Assembly (NCBI RefSeq): GCF_009905375.1
Contig: NW_027420610.1
Coordinates: forward strand, 57,467 to 121,466
Direction of reading: 5' to 3'
Length of the DNA: 64,000 nt
DNA from: Apium graveolens
Taxonomy: Eukaryota; Streptophyta; Magnoliopsida; Apiales; Apiaceae
The notes beneath the pieces are model-generated. The model was not told the origin of the DNA and searched no databases. It worked only from the letters and a program-made list of their open reading frames with translations. Each line of letters begins with the position of its first letter. The first letter of the stretch is position 1. This document shows, piece after piece, positions 1 to 11,002 of the stretch. The position numbers and the translations under genes were made by a program.

Positions 1-365
1 CAACATAACAAATGAAAAAGGGATTTCAGCATCTGACCAAGTATCCCAAAGCCTACTGGCACTGAAAAGAAATAACAACAACTATAGACTCTACCAAAAG
101 TCCCGCCTGATCAAGTCTATCATCTACTCATCCAGAATCTCTCTCAACACAACCAACATCCAGCGAATAATCTTATTCAGCCTCCGGGCCTCAGCATCAG
201 CATCGCTAGTGGATGATCCCTCATCCAATCTCCTCTAGCACCCTGCCCCACCATCTTAATCCGGACTCTCCACTCATCATCCATAACTGAAGTGCTCTTC
301 CTAGACTCTCGATCTAGCCTATCCACCAAAGCTCCCAACTCAGGAATGCGGGAGTAAACAAAGTC

Positions 366-617
366 TCAATCCTGGGCTAACTTTCCTCTAACACTAACAT
401 GAACAATCTTAGGCATCTCAGACTCTGGCTCAGGGGTTGGGGTCTCTGACTCGGTCCTCAAGGGTGATATCTGTATAGGAATTTCACTACTCTCAGATGG
501 ATCCTCCTCCGGATCTGAACTAACATACACAGGCTCCTCTGAAGAGGGTGGAATGGGGTCCACTGGGGTACCGTTCAAACTAATCTCTGAATCAGAATCA
601 CTACCACTACTAGGATC
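366..617 (-). pseudogene. Pre-gag ORF of element F (acidic/proline-rich)
   Basis: An open frame of about 84 codons between the PBS and where gag should begin. It is rich in Glu, Asp, Ser and Pro. There is no good ATG at its start; instead it opens directly after a pyrimidine-rich stretch ending in CAG (618-620 on the plus strand, reversed), which looks like a splice acceptor. It ends at a TAG, and related codons continue degenerately toward base 1. Composition and position match the pre-gag ORFs of elements A (22676) and B (32813). Function is unknown; no domain was recognised. Confidence 0.55.
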
Positions 618-838
618 CTGAGAGAAAATATAAAACAGCTACCAAGAAACAGCATTAGGGTTAAATAAAACTTCCAACTGACTCACACCCTAAATCTAGT
701 TGCTACTTTTACTATTCACTTCACTTAGACTATACCTAATAGTCTAACTCAACTCTATATGAGTCGAACACTCTCGCGATATAGATATAACCTAAAATAC
801 CCTTTTATCCTAACTTGTCTCAAGGACTAGATCCTGTA

Positions 839-850
839 GCTCTGATACCA
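839..850 (-). other. Primer-binding site of element F (initiator tRNA-Met type)
   Basis: On the minus strand it reads TGGTATCAGAGC, complementary to the 3' end of plant initiator methionyl-tRNA. It lies 3 nt inside the LTR end at 854. The same 12-mer serves elements A, B and D. Confidence 0.9.
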
Positions 851-949
851 ACTTGTGATTCCCTCAATCTCAGGGTTAGGAAATGAGGACCCACACAATA
901 TTAAACTATCAATAAATAAGCATAAACCCCGATTATCTATTAACAGGAT

Positions 950-1204
950 CTAACATGATAAAGTTTGAGACAAGATTACAACTACCAACCATAATATATA
1001 TAAATTACAACCCAAAATAATATTTAATTTACGTAATCGATTCCGACTTGGAACTGACAGATAACCCATTGTATCTTTAAAAACTTTCCGACTAAGCGCT
1101 TGCTCACACATAACCCGTACTACCTGCTCTGGCATCTAGAAGCCTACAACACGGTAGGGGCCACCAGGTACGCTCTTACGAGCAATGCGCCTAAGTCTGG
1201 CCAT
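950..1204 (-). CDS. Short ORF within LTR F, one in-frame stop
   Basis: Begins at ATG 1204 (MARLRRIARKSV...), meets TAG after 22 codons, and stays open in the same frame to 950, for 84 sense codons plus that stop. The start lies 351 bp from the LTR 3' end and follows a tract containing TTAAGTAAGAGG. Element A's LTR has an ORF starting MAKLQQTQRKSV 396 bp from its end, after TTAGGAAAG; element B has a basic short ORF at the same distance. The shared MA-K/R-L....RKSV start suggests common descent. Whether it is translated is unknown. Confidence 0.45.
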
Positions 1205-1773
1205 CCTCTTACTTAACTACCATGGCTAGAACAAAGAAAACATATGAGTATAAAACTCAACAAGTAACTATATGACAGTTCTACGATACAATATCAAGAA
1301 TATACCATTACTGCTTTTAAGGCATTCTTCTTTACAATCTCTAGATGACAGATTTCTATCTTTGGGCTATGAAAGGGTTATGAAGAAAGGTTTAGGCTTT
1401 CATGAATCAAGGCTCAAGATAGGGTGAAAGCCGACATTCATCACAAATCAACATTTGGATCTCAAAGGATCTCTCACTACGAAAGCAAGAATATATCTAA
1501 CTCGGGAAAGAAATTATATATTGAATAGAATCAGGGTACTCAAAGCTGTATACCAAACAATATTTCAATCAACTCATCACAAATCATTTTAAACCATTTC
1601 ATTTTCAAAGAATCAATTGCTGAATAAGGTATTCAATTTCTCTTTGTTAAATGATAGGGAACCCTTGATTGGACTACTTTAACTTTCAATTCAAAATAAT
1701 AATATGGGTGATCAGCCCGTACCGACCTCCATCTGGTCGTTAAGGTACCTATGGTATAATTTCAGCCTTAAAT

Positions 1774-1826
1774 TGGACTAGCCCCACTAGTCTCTTATAT
1801 GGCTGGACTAGTCCCACTAGTCTCTT
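1774..1826 (-). repeat. Two-copy 30-bp hairpin repeat in LTR F
   Basis: Two 23 bp units at 1774-1796 and 1804-1826 with one main difference. The second contains the palindrome GACTAGT-GGG-ACTAGTC. A related 2-3 copy array is at 21419-21500 and 44266-44345 in the LTRs of element A, also about 600 bp before the LTR short ORF. Confidence 0.7.
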
Positions 1827-3743
1827 ACGCCTCAATCCAATCCATCAGGAATTCATTTGAAAAACCTTTGGAAGAAAGAATGGTTTTACTAAGTTCATTT
1901 TAACATTACCAAGAATATGAAATCATTCGGACTCTTTCAAGTTGAAACTCATTCTTAAGTTCAATTCAAGAATTCAAAGAAAGTGATCGTATCAAAGGTA
2001 AGCAAATATCAATATCAAGGATCTTGATCAAATGATAAACAGGGTATCCAAGATAGGGAATCAAAACAGTTCTAAGGATCATCATAGAATAGGGTATACA
2101 AAAGAAAGATTAACCAACAATACGCAAGGGAATTGGTAAAGGTTCTTATAAGGATCATGAACATTTAGGGTATCCAAAAGAATCAGTAGGTAATTAGAAT
2201 ATGAATCAACAGGGTTACTACAAGGGTTTGGGCAATAAGCATATCAAATCATTACAAGAATCAATAACAGGTTCACAGGGAACAACAACAGGGTTTCTCA
2301 AGAATCAATAACGGGTATAGTACAAGATTTTAATATCAAGGTTCAAGAATCAATGGCAGGTTCACATGTGCTATAAAAGTTTAATACTCTATCATGGCAT
2401 GAACAATATCCTCTCTATAACAATTTATACAAGTAAGCAGAGTTACTTGCCTGAATTCGCTTTCCTGCTTCACAAGGGTTGAACTACTGCCACCTAGTAC
2501 ACCTTTCCCTTTCCTAGCCCGAACGCCTTCATGCTCCAAATCTACAATCCAACAATCAAACCCTAATTAGATTCTCACTCGACGTTCCCAGAACGCTTAA
2601 CAATTAACCCTTATCGCAATATCCTAAGAGTATATGTACTCAATCATAATCAAAAAGCACGTTTATACTACATACTCGTATACTTTAACCAAATAGTCAT
2701 CGCATCACATATCGCGACGCTAATACAACACATAACATTTAGTCTTTATATCCAAATTCTGTTATAATAACAGTTTTACAGTGTTATATCAAAACGACCC
2801 AATCCTGCATTTTATATCATTTAATTCGAACCAAAATAAACAAATAAATCACATAGCTCTTAGAAATCTCACATGCATTCTCTTGGTAAGATATTGGAAT
2901 CAAACCAATTACTACTTTTATACTTAAAAACCATTCGGCTTTAACACAAAACACAATCCAAGAATCAAACAATGACATGCAAGTACCAAAATCATATATA
3001 AAATTGAGATCAAGCCAACACTCATCCTTTAAAATCATTTTTAACTTGAGTATTTACATGCAAAGCAATAGATTGACATGCATTAGATATTTCACCCCAA
3101 ACTAATTCAATTTCATCCTTACAACCCATTTAAACACGTAATTTAAACCCTAAACATGGTTCATCATTCACTTTAGCACATAATTCAACTTAATTTCTTA
3201 AAAACAAGAACATTCGAATTTTCCAAGAACCGAAACATGCATGCATCACTTTAGATCTTTAAACCACAACTCAATCTATGTATTCTATAATTTCTAAAAA
3301 CAATCAACAATAAATTATTTACATCAACAAAAATCAACTTAATCTTTTCAAAATGAAGAACCATTCGGCTTTTTAAAGAAATATCATATGCAACTACAGA
3401 AAATTGAGTGTTAGTGCTCTAGAGTTCAGTTTATACATCATTACTCACCACCGGTTCACCGGAGTTAATCACCGGTGGCGGTGGTTTCACGGTGGTGCCC
3501 CCATTCGGGGGTTTCCAACCTTGAACCTCCGATTTCTCTCCAGAAACACATCAACAACTACATACAAAACAATTTCATCACAGAAATCACATTATCTCAA
3601 GTCTATAAAGCAAAAAACTCGGCACTCGGCTCAAAACCGAACCCAAACACTCACATACACACTTGCATGCAAGCATCTACACACACATGCACATAAAATC
3701 GAAGCTCATATATGGAATAAGGATGAATTTTCATGAAGGATTT

Positions 3744-3895
3744 CAAAGAATTCGAGAGAGAAGAAAGCATCATACCGAGAGAAAGAAAGAGAGAGAGAGC
3801 TTCGAGAGTGAGAGAGAAAGAGAGAGATGAGAGAAAGTGAGAGAAGAGAGAGAGTAGAGCCGGGTGAAGAAAAGAAAAAGAAAGGGGGGAGAGTG
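3744..3895. repeat. GA-rich purine tract in LTR F
   Basis: A run dominated by GAGA and GAAA units on the plus strand. In the sense direction of element F it is CT-rich, as expected downstream of a plant transcription start. Confidence 0.75.
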
Positions 3896-4433
3896 GGTTT
3901 TTAGAATAAAAGGGCAGGGGCACTTTAGGAATTTATATGATTTTCTTATTTCTATTATCTTTTCTCTTTTATTCTAAACTCCAAAATAAATTTAAATAAT
4001 GAATAACTCTCTCAAAAAAGTTGGGAATGCAAAGAATAATAATTTTAGAATAAAGATCTCGAAATTAGCATTTCGGCCATATTTTCAAAATAATTTTTGA
4101 GCGAACTGTTGATTTACTACGGATTTTACAAGAGTGTGCGCAAAATAGAATTATAACCCGATAAAATCATTTTAAAATACTCTGATCACGAAATAAATCC
4201 GTCTATCATTTTTATAAAGTCTCTAGGACTATTCTGAAGATAACAAAATAAATTTCACACCTTGAACATACTCAGATAATTTCACAAAAACATTTAAAGG
4301 TTCAATAAACCTCATTTTAAATCAGATAATTCCTTAAAATCATTTAAAAATCAACAGAGCACATAATCAAGCATATTCTCAAGCAATAGCACGTATTCAC
4401 ATATCACGACTCATACTCGATCACAAATTTTCC

Positions 4434-4472
4434 CTTATTATTATTATTATTATTATTATTATAATTATTATT
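4434..4472. repeat. (TTA)n microsatellite
   Basis: About ten TTA units with one ATA interruption, within the early part of LTR F. Confidence 0.85.
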
Positions 4473-4875
4473 CCCCTTTTCGCGTAACAGGTTGCGTCCT
4501 GTCTGACGGCCCGACGATGAGCGTTTCAATTACGCTTCACAATAAATACTTTATACCAACTGACACGACACTGGAATATAATATTCTCTTAAACCTTTCC
4601 ATTTCACATAACAACACATAGTTCACATTTAAATACTTTTAACCTCTTTTAAAACGAGTCTCATTCTACCTGACGGCCGATAACACAACTTATCCCCTAA
4701 ACTGACTCATTAAACTAGAATGCGCCATTTTACATTCCCAGTTACTAAGATACAATAAAGACAATTAACCAACAAAAATTATTTATCCCTTTATTTAATC
4801 ACATAGTTTATAATTACACCACAAAAAATTATACTTTAATCACTTAATTACGTCGCGAAATTCCCGGTCGTTATA

Positions 4876-5587
4876 ATATTAATATATAAATATAATAATT
4901 TATGTCTTATATTCAAATATATGATACTAAAATTATACTTATGTTTCGAATCTAAAGATAAATATTAAACATATAAATTGTTATCACAGTGTACAAAATA
5001 GTAGGTTTAGTTTCTACTTAAATTTGGGAAAGAAGACAAATATGATCACATGACTAAAACAATTAGACTAGCTAATTTCCACCCAATGTTGTTAGCTTTT
5101 CTGATCTTAGCAAAAAAATTCTTGCAGACAGAAAATCATTTGTTCATGATAGTTACACAAAAGCAAAATCTTCAATGAAAAAACAAATTCAGTGGCTGTT
5201 ATTTATATGTCCGTTATAGGAAAGTTGCTTAAAAATGAACAAAAACAAAGGGTCCATCTATTTTTATTTGCCATGGAAAAAAAGGATTCATAAATATGGA
5301 GGTTAACCAAGAATGAGGTCATCACTCGAGATACAAGATCTAGTTTGAAAGTAAATTTAGACAAGATTATCGCTAAGACTAAAACAACTGATATAGCTAG
5401 TCTTTAGTACTACAATACAAACAATAAGTGGTTGACAGTTATTGTAGTAAGCTGAATTGCTATTTCTAGACTAGATTTAACAATATAAATTAGTGGTTTA
5501 AACTATGCTAAGTCTCCGTACTAATTACACTTTGTAGATTACTTCGTTGTGTTTGTTCAAATTAGTTGGGGGTGGGGGATAGAAAAT
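4876..5587 (+). promoter_or_regulatory. Upstream region and TATA box of the polygalacturonase gene
   Basis: About 700 bp separate the LTR of element F from the gene's ATG. A TATA-like TATAAAT is at 5484-5490, about 100 bp before the ATG, leaving room for a 60-70 nt leader. No other ORF is seen here. Element F's insertion shortened or replaced whatever lay further upstream. Confidence 0.5.
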
Positions 5588-7336
5588 ATGTCTTTAACAA
5601 GAAGTTATAGTGTAGCCATTCTTCAAGTATGGTGTATGGTTTTGCTACTCTCATGTTCGGCTAAAGCTGATCAATATGATACCACTTTTGATCCTCTCAC
5701 TCGTCGTACCCTGACCGCTACTGATCATGGTGGCGACGCCACCTGCCCCAGCTACAAAGTTATAGATGTATCCCATTATAACAACGCCAAGGGAGATGGA
5801 AAATCAGATGATACTCAGGTGAGTATTAAGCTTCGAAAAAAAATCATGTGCTCATATATTATGGCATTGTATTAGACATTTTTTTGCATTTTGTTTTTTA
5901 GGCCTTCCTTGCAGCATGGAAAGATGTTTGTAGTTGTCCTACAGCAGCAAAGTTCCTTATACCCAAGGGGACATGGTTAACCGCAGAACTTGATTTTCGC
6001 GGACCATGCAGTGCCCCGCATGTTCTTATGGAACTTCAGGGAACTCTGTTGGCCAAGCCAGATCAACAAGCATTCCCCCAAGGATTTTGGATCAATGTCA
6101 TGGGAGTCCAAAATTTCATACTTAATGGTGGAGGTACCCTTAATGCACAAGGGGAGCGTATTTGGCACGTTCGAGCTATTGGCGAAAAAGGCAAACCTCT
6201 TCCCGACGTAAGCTTAGCCTAGCTACATATATTTGTAAATCACTCGTTGCTTTACAGTTTCATCACACATTCATTGTTAAGGAACGAGTCACTCTAAAAC
6301 CTCTAGATGTTATTGATTGACTATATATGTAATGATGATCTCCCTTGTGGATGCAGTCTCTTGTAGTTGCCCAATCCAACAACTCCAGAGTTGAAAACAT
6401 AAACCTCGTAAATGGGAAAGGATTCAACATGAAGGTGTATGAAAATGAGAATGTGACGATATGTAATGTGCACATAACATCACCAGGAGACAGCCCAAAC
6501 ACAGACGGAATCCATATCGGACGAATTAAAAATGTTCAGATATATGACTCCATCATTGGAGTTGGTGATGACTGCGTTTCTATTGGGGACGGTAGCATCG
6601 ATATTACTGTTAGAAATATCGTATGCGGCCCTGGACATGGCATTAGGTTTGAAACTTTACCGATGAGATTATAAATGTACATAGAGCTCGCGATAGGGAA
6701 CTCTTGTTACTAGTATAATTGCTAATTGTTTCACTGATATGACACAGTGTTGGGAGTCTTGGAAGGTTCCCGTACGAGACGGATGTGCGGAATATATTAG
6801 TCGACAATTGTACATTTATTCAAACTCTGAATGGTGCAAGGATCAAGACATTCCATGACTCACCACAGATAGCCGCAACTAACATCACATACTCTAATTT
6901 AATCATGACTGATGTCTACAATCCCATCATTATCGATCAGAACTATGCCTCCACCAAACCGGTGGTACGTACCAAATATAATATACACTAATGCACAACA
7001 TGCAATGATCATTTGGTACTAATTACTTGATCCAGACACACGCGCGCACACACATGTACGTGTACTTAAAATTCTCTAAGTTGCATAATTTGATGATGAG
7101 TGCAGCCATCAAAGGTGAAGCTAAGCAATATTTTCTTCAAGAATATTAAGGGAACCACATGGTCTAATATTGCAGTGAGCCTGAACTGCAGTAGTTCTGT
7201 TCCATGCCAAGCAGTTCAGTTAACTGATATTGATCTTAAATATACCGGCAACAATACAGTTGATAGGCAAGCTCACTCTGCATGTGCACATGCTAACGCT
7301 AAATTTAGCGGCATTATGAATCCACCAGGCTGTTAA
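5588..7336 (+). CDS. Polygalacturonase (GH28 pectinase), five exons
   Basis: Predicted to hydrolyse alpha-1,4 galacturonan links of pectin in the cell wall. Exons by GT/AG and phase: 5588-5818, 5902-6207, 6357-6646, 6748-6964, 7106-7336; total 1275 nt, 424 residues, typical for the family. ATG 5588 is the first Met in frame. Residues 1-25 form a signal peptide (hydrophobic core, then CSAKA before DQYD), fitting secretion. All four GH28 motifs are present: SPNTDGIH, GVGDDC, CGPGHGIS (its Ser codon spans intron 3) and ARIKTF. The serine-threonine-rich N-terminal segment and motif set fit plant exo/endo-PGs; I cannot tell which. Odd: the Cys-containing stretch usually found after IIIDQ is replaced by NYASTKPV at the exon 4/5 junction. 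The exon 4 donor could instead be at 6961 in phase. No disabling lesion seen. Confidence 0.93.
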
Positions 7337-9059
7337 TGATGATGACACTTAATCGCATCTTGTGAAAACACAACCAAATGATATTGATCAGGGTTGTGAA
7401 ATCTCGACAAGACTGCTTAAAAGTGCCACACAAATCAATAAGAAGCGCTACCAAGAGCAATTGTATGTATTGTGAGCTTCAACTTTTAATGTCAAGCCTA
7501 AATCTTTGTTAGAAATTGAACTCAGATCTTTAATGAAAGACAGAGGTGCAAGTGAGCATTTATGTGCGTTTAGACAAATGTTTTTATCACTTTGGTTTTC
7601 TCCTTATTCATTTCATGTTATTTATACTAGTCACGGGTCCAACATTAAATATAATAAATTAGTATTTGTAAATAATTGATTAATATCAAGTATTATATTA
7701 AAATATATATTATATTATAATATAATAACATGAATGAGTTATATTTGTATTATAACGGTTATCCCCATATTTGGGTTATTAAAAATAAAAATAAATAATA
7801 TACACATGATAAACTACTAGTCCCTATCTGGCTACTACGATCAAAACTTATCCTACTACACTACTATCACATCTTCTCCCTAATTTTTTTATATTAAAAC
7901 TATAATTATTATATATTATTAAAAGTATTTAAAAATTATTATATAATTGGATAAATAAAATTTCAAAAATATTAACGGAATTACTTAAATATGGTCTCCT
8001 TTTCCGTTAAACTACGACCAACGACCAAAACGTATCCCACTAAGTTATAATCACATCTTCTTACTAATTCCTTTTATTATAAATTTATAATTATTATCTA
8101 TTTTTATAAATATTTAAAATTATTATATAATTATAAACAAAATTTTAAAAATATTAACGGAACCCGTACATCGCACGGGTTAAGCTAGTACTAGTTAAAA
8201 ATGAATCAGACAAGAATGTGTATAAATAAATGTTATTAAATTATTTAATTAAAAGTATCCGATGGAGTGTAATTGTGAAATTCCATTATATTGCGAATAT
8301 AATTATTTTGTGGAACGAATTGTATAATTATAATTAGGAAATTTCACCATATTATTAATGTGTTTATTTTTTTAAACAAATTATATAATTATTTTATTAA
8401 CCAAACATCTTTATTATTTTAGATGATTTAATATTACTTGATAATTATCTTTTTAATATAATTTATTTAATATCAATCAATTATTGATAAAAATATTTTT
8501 CAAATTAAAACTAAATAGATGTTATTTTACTTAATAAAATCTTAATACAATTTATAAATTCAATGCTATTAAAAAGTATTTTTTTTACTTAAATAGTGAA
8601 TGGACAATTGAATTTAATTATTGTTAAAAAAATGTTTTCCCATTTAAAAGTAAATCGACGCTAACTAATAGAAAAACAAAATCTACAGGAAGTAGAAGTC
8701 ACTTGATATTAATTAGTATGTGAGACATATAAAATAATAATTACATGATCAAAATAATAATTACGTAGTGAGTACCAAACTTTGGTACTTTGATACGTTT
8801 TTTTTGGTAAATAGATAATGTAATAATAAAGCCCTTGCCACTTTTGAAGGGTCCAACTCACACAACCAATCATGGCACTGGACCCCAACCACAAGGCCTA
8901 AGCCCAATAAGCGTAGAACATTTTAATAAAATTAGATAAAAAAGGACATGAACAATATTGGAACATTGAACATGAACAGAGAAGGGCCTAACAAAAATAA
9001 CTCTACTTAATACTTAAAGCTTAAATTTACAAAATAATTGTGGCTCCCTACTATGAACC
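7337..9059. other. AT-rich intergenic region with no gene seen
   Basis: Contains the polygalacturonase 3' untranslated region, a repeat at 7626-8195 and AT-rich DNA. A segment near 8740-8800 (AAAATAATAATTACGTAG..GTACC..TTTGGTACTTTGATA) resembles units of the array at 55141-55890 on the other side of the nest. Short ORFs here have no recognisable product. Confidence 0.6.
7626..8195. repeat. Degenerate repeat with inverted ends and an internal duplication
   Basis: The ends carry ACTAGT plus ACGGGT(C/T)C in inverted orientation (left ACTAGTCACGGGTCC; right ..CGCACGGGTTAAGCTAGTACTAGT reversed). Inside, a ~150 bp segment occurs twice (7833-7980 and 8012-8162), each copy starting CTACGA(T/C)CAA and ending ATTAACGGAA, about 75-80% alike by eye. 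It resembles a non-autonomous plant repeat; the family is not identified. Confidence 0.5.
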
Positions 9060-9773
9060 CTAAAACGATCTGCTCCTTTCCCCCATTCCAGGAAGGCTTG
9101 CACCATGAAACACTATCTGGACATCGTCCTCAGCTTCTTTCAACCCCTCTTCCTCTTCGTCTTCAAAGCCATCATCACCATCAGAAATTTCAACAACCTC
9201 ATTATCATCCTCCTCATCAGCCTCCATTATTGGATCATCGTATTCATCCTCTTTGAGTGCACCAAAGACCCTTTAGCATGGGCCAAGTCTCACATCCAAC
9301 ATCCACAATTTCTTTACACGATCAAACATCTTCCTGAAAAAGATCAACATAGTCCTGTTTTCAGCCCCATAATGAGCCAAATAACAAGCTAGTTGGTTCT
9401 CACTAGGATAACAAACATTGATCTTTAACACCAGGTTTGGATCTCCATTCCTCTGCTCAAGTTGTTGAATCAAGCCTTCACAATCAGGTGTGGTATACCA
9501 TTTCCATTCCACCCACTCTTTGATGGCCTCATGGTTATCAGTATTAAGTACAACTAAATTCTCTTCTTCCAAGAAAGTTCTTCTTAGCCCAACCAAAAAG
9601 TACCAAAACTCATCACTCCTCTTTGACCTGTTTCTAATTATCCCAGAGTACAACTTGATGATAGTACCTCTGCGATCTCTAATAATAGCCCCTATATCAG
9701 AGTCGTTTTCATTTGGTAACTTGCGATTCAAAGTAAATGCATGAGCATTCACCTTGATAAAGTATTTTGGGGG
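9060..9773 (-). pseudogene. RNase H-like host gene, main part (split by element C)
   Basis: Reading leftward from 9773, an open frame encodes an RNase H-like (RVT_3-type) domain: GAIIRDRRG, an EFWYFLVGLRR helix, LNTDNHEAI and ENQLACYLAHYGAENRT align with the conserved blocks of such plant proteins. A TAA at 9273-9275 interrupts it, but the same frame stays open to TAG at 9060-9062 with a strongly acidic tail, so the TAA probably came from a sense codon. The first nine codons lie 44.9 kb away at 54634-54659: with one GGGGG copy removed, 26 nt there plus 709 nt here (9768-9060) give 245 codons in one frame. An ATG at 9788 lies in the LTR of C and is not the real start. Function unknown; such domains also occur in LINE-derived genes. 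Confidence 0.7.
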
Positions 9774-11002
9774 TGTTGTGCAAGACATGCCTGTATTATA
9801 ACTAGACTAAGTCAAATTGACAGCCCTAAGAATTAGTTGTATGATAATCTAATTTTGTATTATGTATTGTATTATTTGAGTCTGTAAAAATGTCAAAGAT
9901 TAGACTGGAGTATTTTTATGTAAACAGTCTCAAGCCTAAGAATAAACTCTGGAAGAAGATCAAGAAGATCATGCCTCAGAGAAATTATGAAGAAGCTTGA
10001 ATTTGAATAAATCTGTTTTGGAAAAAACATTTTAAGTCAAGATATCTACAAGTCACAGATCAAGTCATATAGAGAAGTCATTCGAGAACTCCAAAATGAC
10101 TTATCGAGAAGTCCAAATTGGCCTATCGAGAAGTCTCAGAGATATCGACAAGTTCAAATGAAGACATGAATATTGGAAATATTGACAAGTCAAATATTTC
10201 ATTAGAGCTCTCAGAGATATCGATAAGTCAATTTTCCTATAGAGATCTCAGAGATATCGACAAGTCATTTCTACATGCAGAGTTTTGGAGATCTCGACAA
10301 GTCAAAGTTACCTCGAGAACTTAGAGACCTCGACAAGTCAAATTTACCTCGAGAACTCAGAGATCTCGACAAGTCAAAACACTTGTAGAGAACTAAGAGA
10401 TCTCAATAAGCCATTATACTTATCGAGATGTCAGTTCTCTATAACAACAACTGAAGATCTCGATATGAAGCTCAAGTACAAAATACAGACAAGTTAAATA
10501 TTCAAGATTATCAATCAACAAACGATCTAATCACTTGGATTGAAAAGTCTATAAAAATAGTTTGAAGAGTACAAGATCAAATGCCAAGATTAACTGACAA
10601 AGGAAAGTCACAGATTTACAGGATTTGTAAAGATATACTAAACCAAAAATGGAAAGCTTAAGAGATAACTTGAAGTAGGGTTTAGTTCATTTTATTGCAT
10701 GTTGTGTAAACCTGTGTTTACTAATCTATAAAGTAAACACTGGTCCTTTTTTTGAGGGTACAAACAGATCTAAAATTTCTTGTAACTCTCTCAAGAAAGA
10801 AGCTGAGTTCTTTACTTACAAAGAACCCAGGATTTGTAGCAAAACACTAGTTTGATTTTAATACAAAATTAAGTGAGTTTTGTAATATTGTGTGCATTGT
10901 TTATTTTCAGTTAACATAATATTGCTGCATTTCTTATCTGCTTTATTCACCAACTAACAAACGTTCAAAAAGCCTTAAAAATATTTAGAACACATTCACC
11001 CC
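9774..11002 (+). repeat. 5' LTR of element C, 3' end deleted
   Basis: Matches the 3' LTR at 53034-54633 up to ACACATTCACCCC (ends 11002). The 3' copy continues about 30 bp to ..CCTAACA; here the sequence jumps into gag. A TATA-like CTATAAAAATAG is at 10549-10560. A cluster of short CTCGAYAAGT-like motifs fills 10080-10470. Confidence 0.88.
10080..10470 (+). repeat. Short-motif array in 5' LTR of C
   Basis: About a dozen variants of (A/T)TCTCGA(C/T)AAGTCA and its reverse complement TTATCGAGAAGT lie at 20-40 bp intervals, just upstream of the LTR TATA box. The 3' LTR has the equivalent at 53339-53730. The same motif fills 16263-16950. Confidence 0.8.

Larger units (their letters stand above)
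1..4875 (-). mobile_element. Tekay-like Ty3/gypsy element F, 5' portion
   Basis: A long 5' LTR (854-4875) is followed, reading leftward, by a primer-binding site and the start of the internal region, which leaves the window at base 1. No gag or pol domain is visible here, so the Tekay/Del assignment rests on resemblance to elements A and B: the LTR start on the minus strand (..AACGACCGGGAA) resembles that of B, the LTR is very long, the PBS is the same, and a pre-gag ORF and an LTR short ORF sit in the same places. The LTR starts TA rather than TG on the minus strand, probably a transition. Candidate right flank of the target duplication is 4876-4880 (ATATT); the left copy is outside the window. 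Confidence 0.8.
854..4875 (-). repeat. 5' LTR of element F (4.0 kb)
   Basis: Bounded on the left by TGTGATTCCC next to the PBS and on the right by GGTCGTTATA (minus-strand start TATAACGACC). Length 4022 bp, within the range of Tekay LTRs. Inside it are a 2-copy hairpin repeat (1774-1826), a short ORF near the end (950-1204), a purine-rich tract (3744-3895; CT-rich in the sense direction, as in plant 5' leaders) and a TTA microsatellite (4434-4472). Confidence 0.85.

Noticed and set aside
3404..3736. Plus-strand 110-codon ORF near 3400
   Set aside because: It lies antisense within LTR F and has no recognisable domain.
9775..9788. ATG at 9788 as the start of the RNase H-like protein
   Set aside because: It lies within the LTR of element C; the real start is at 54659.
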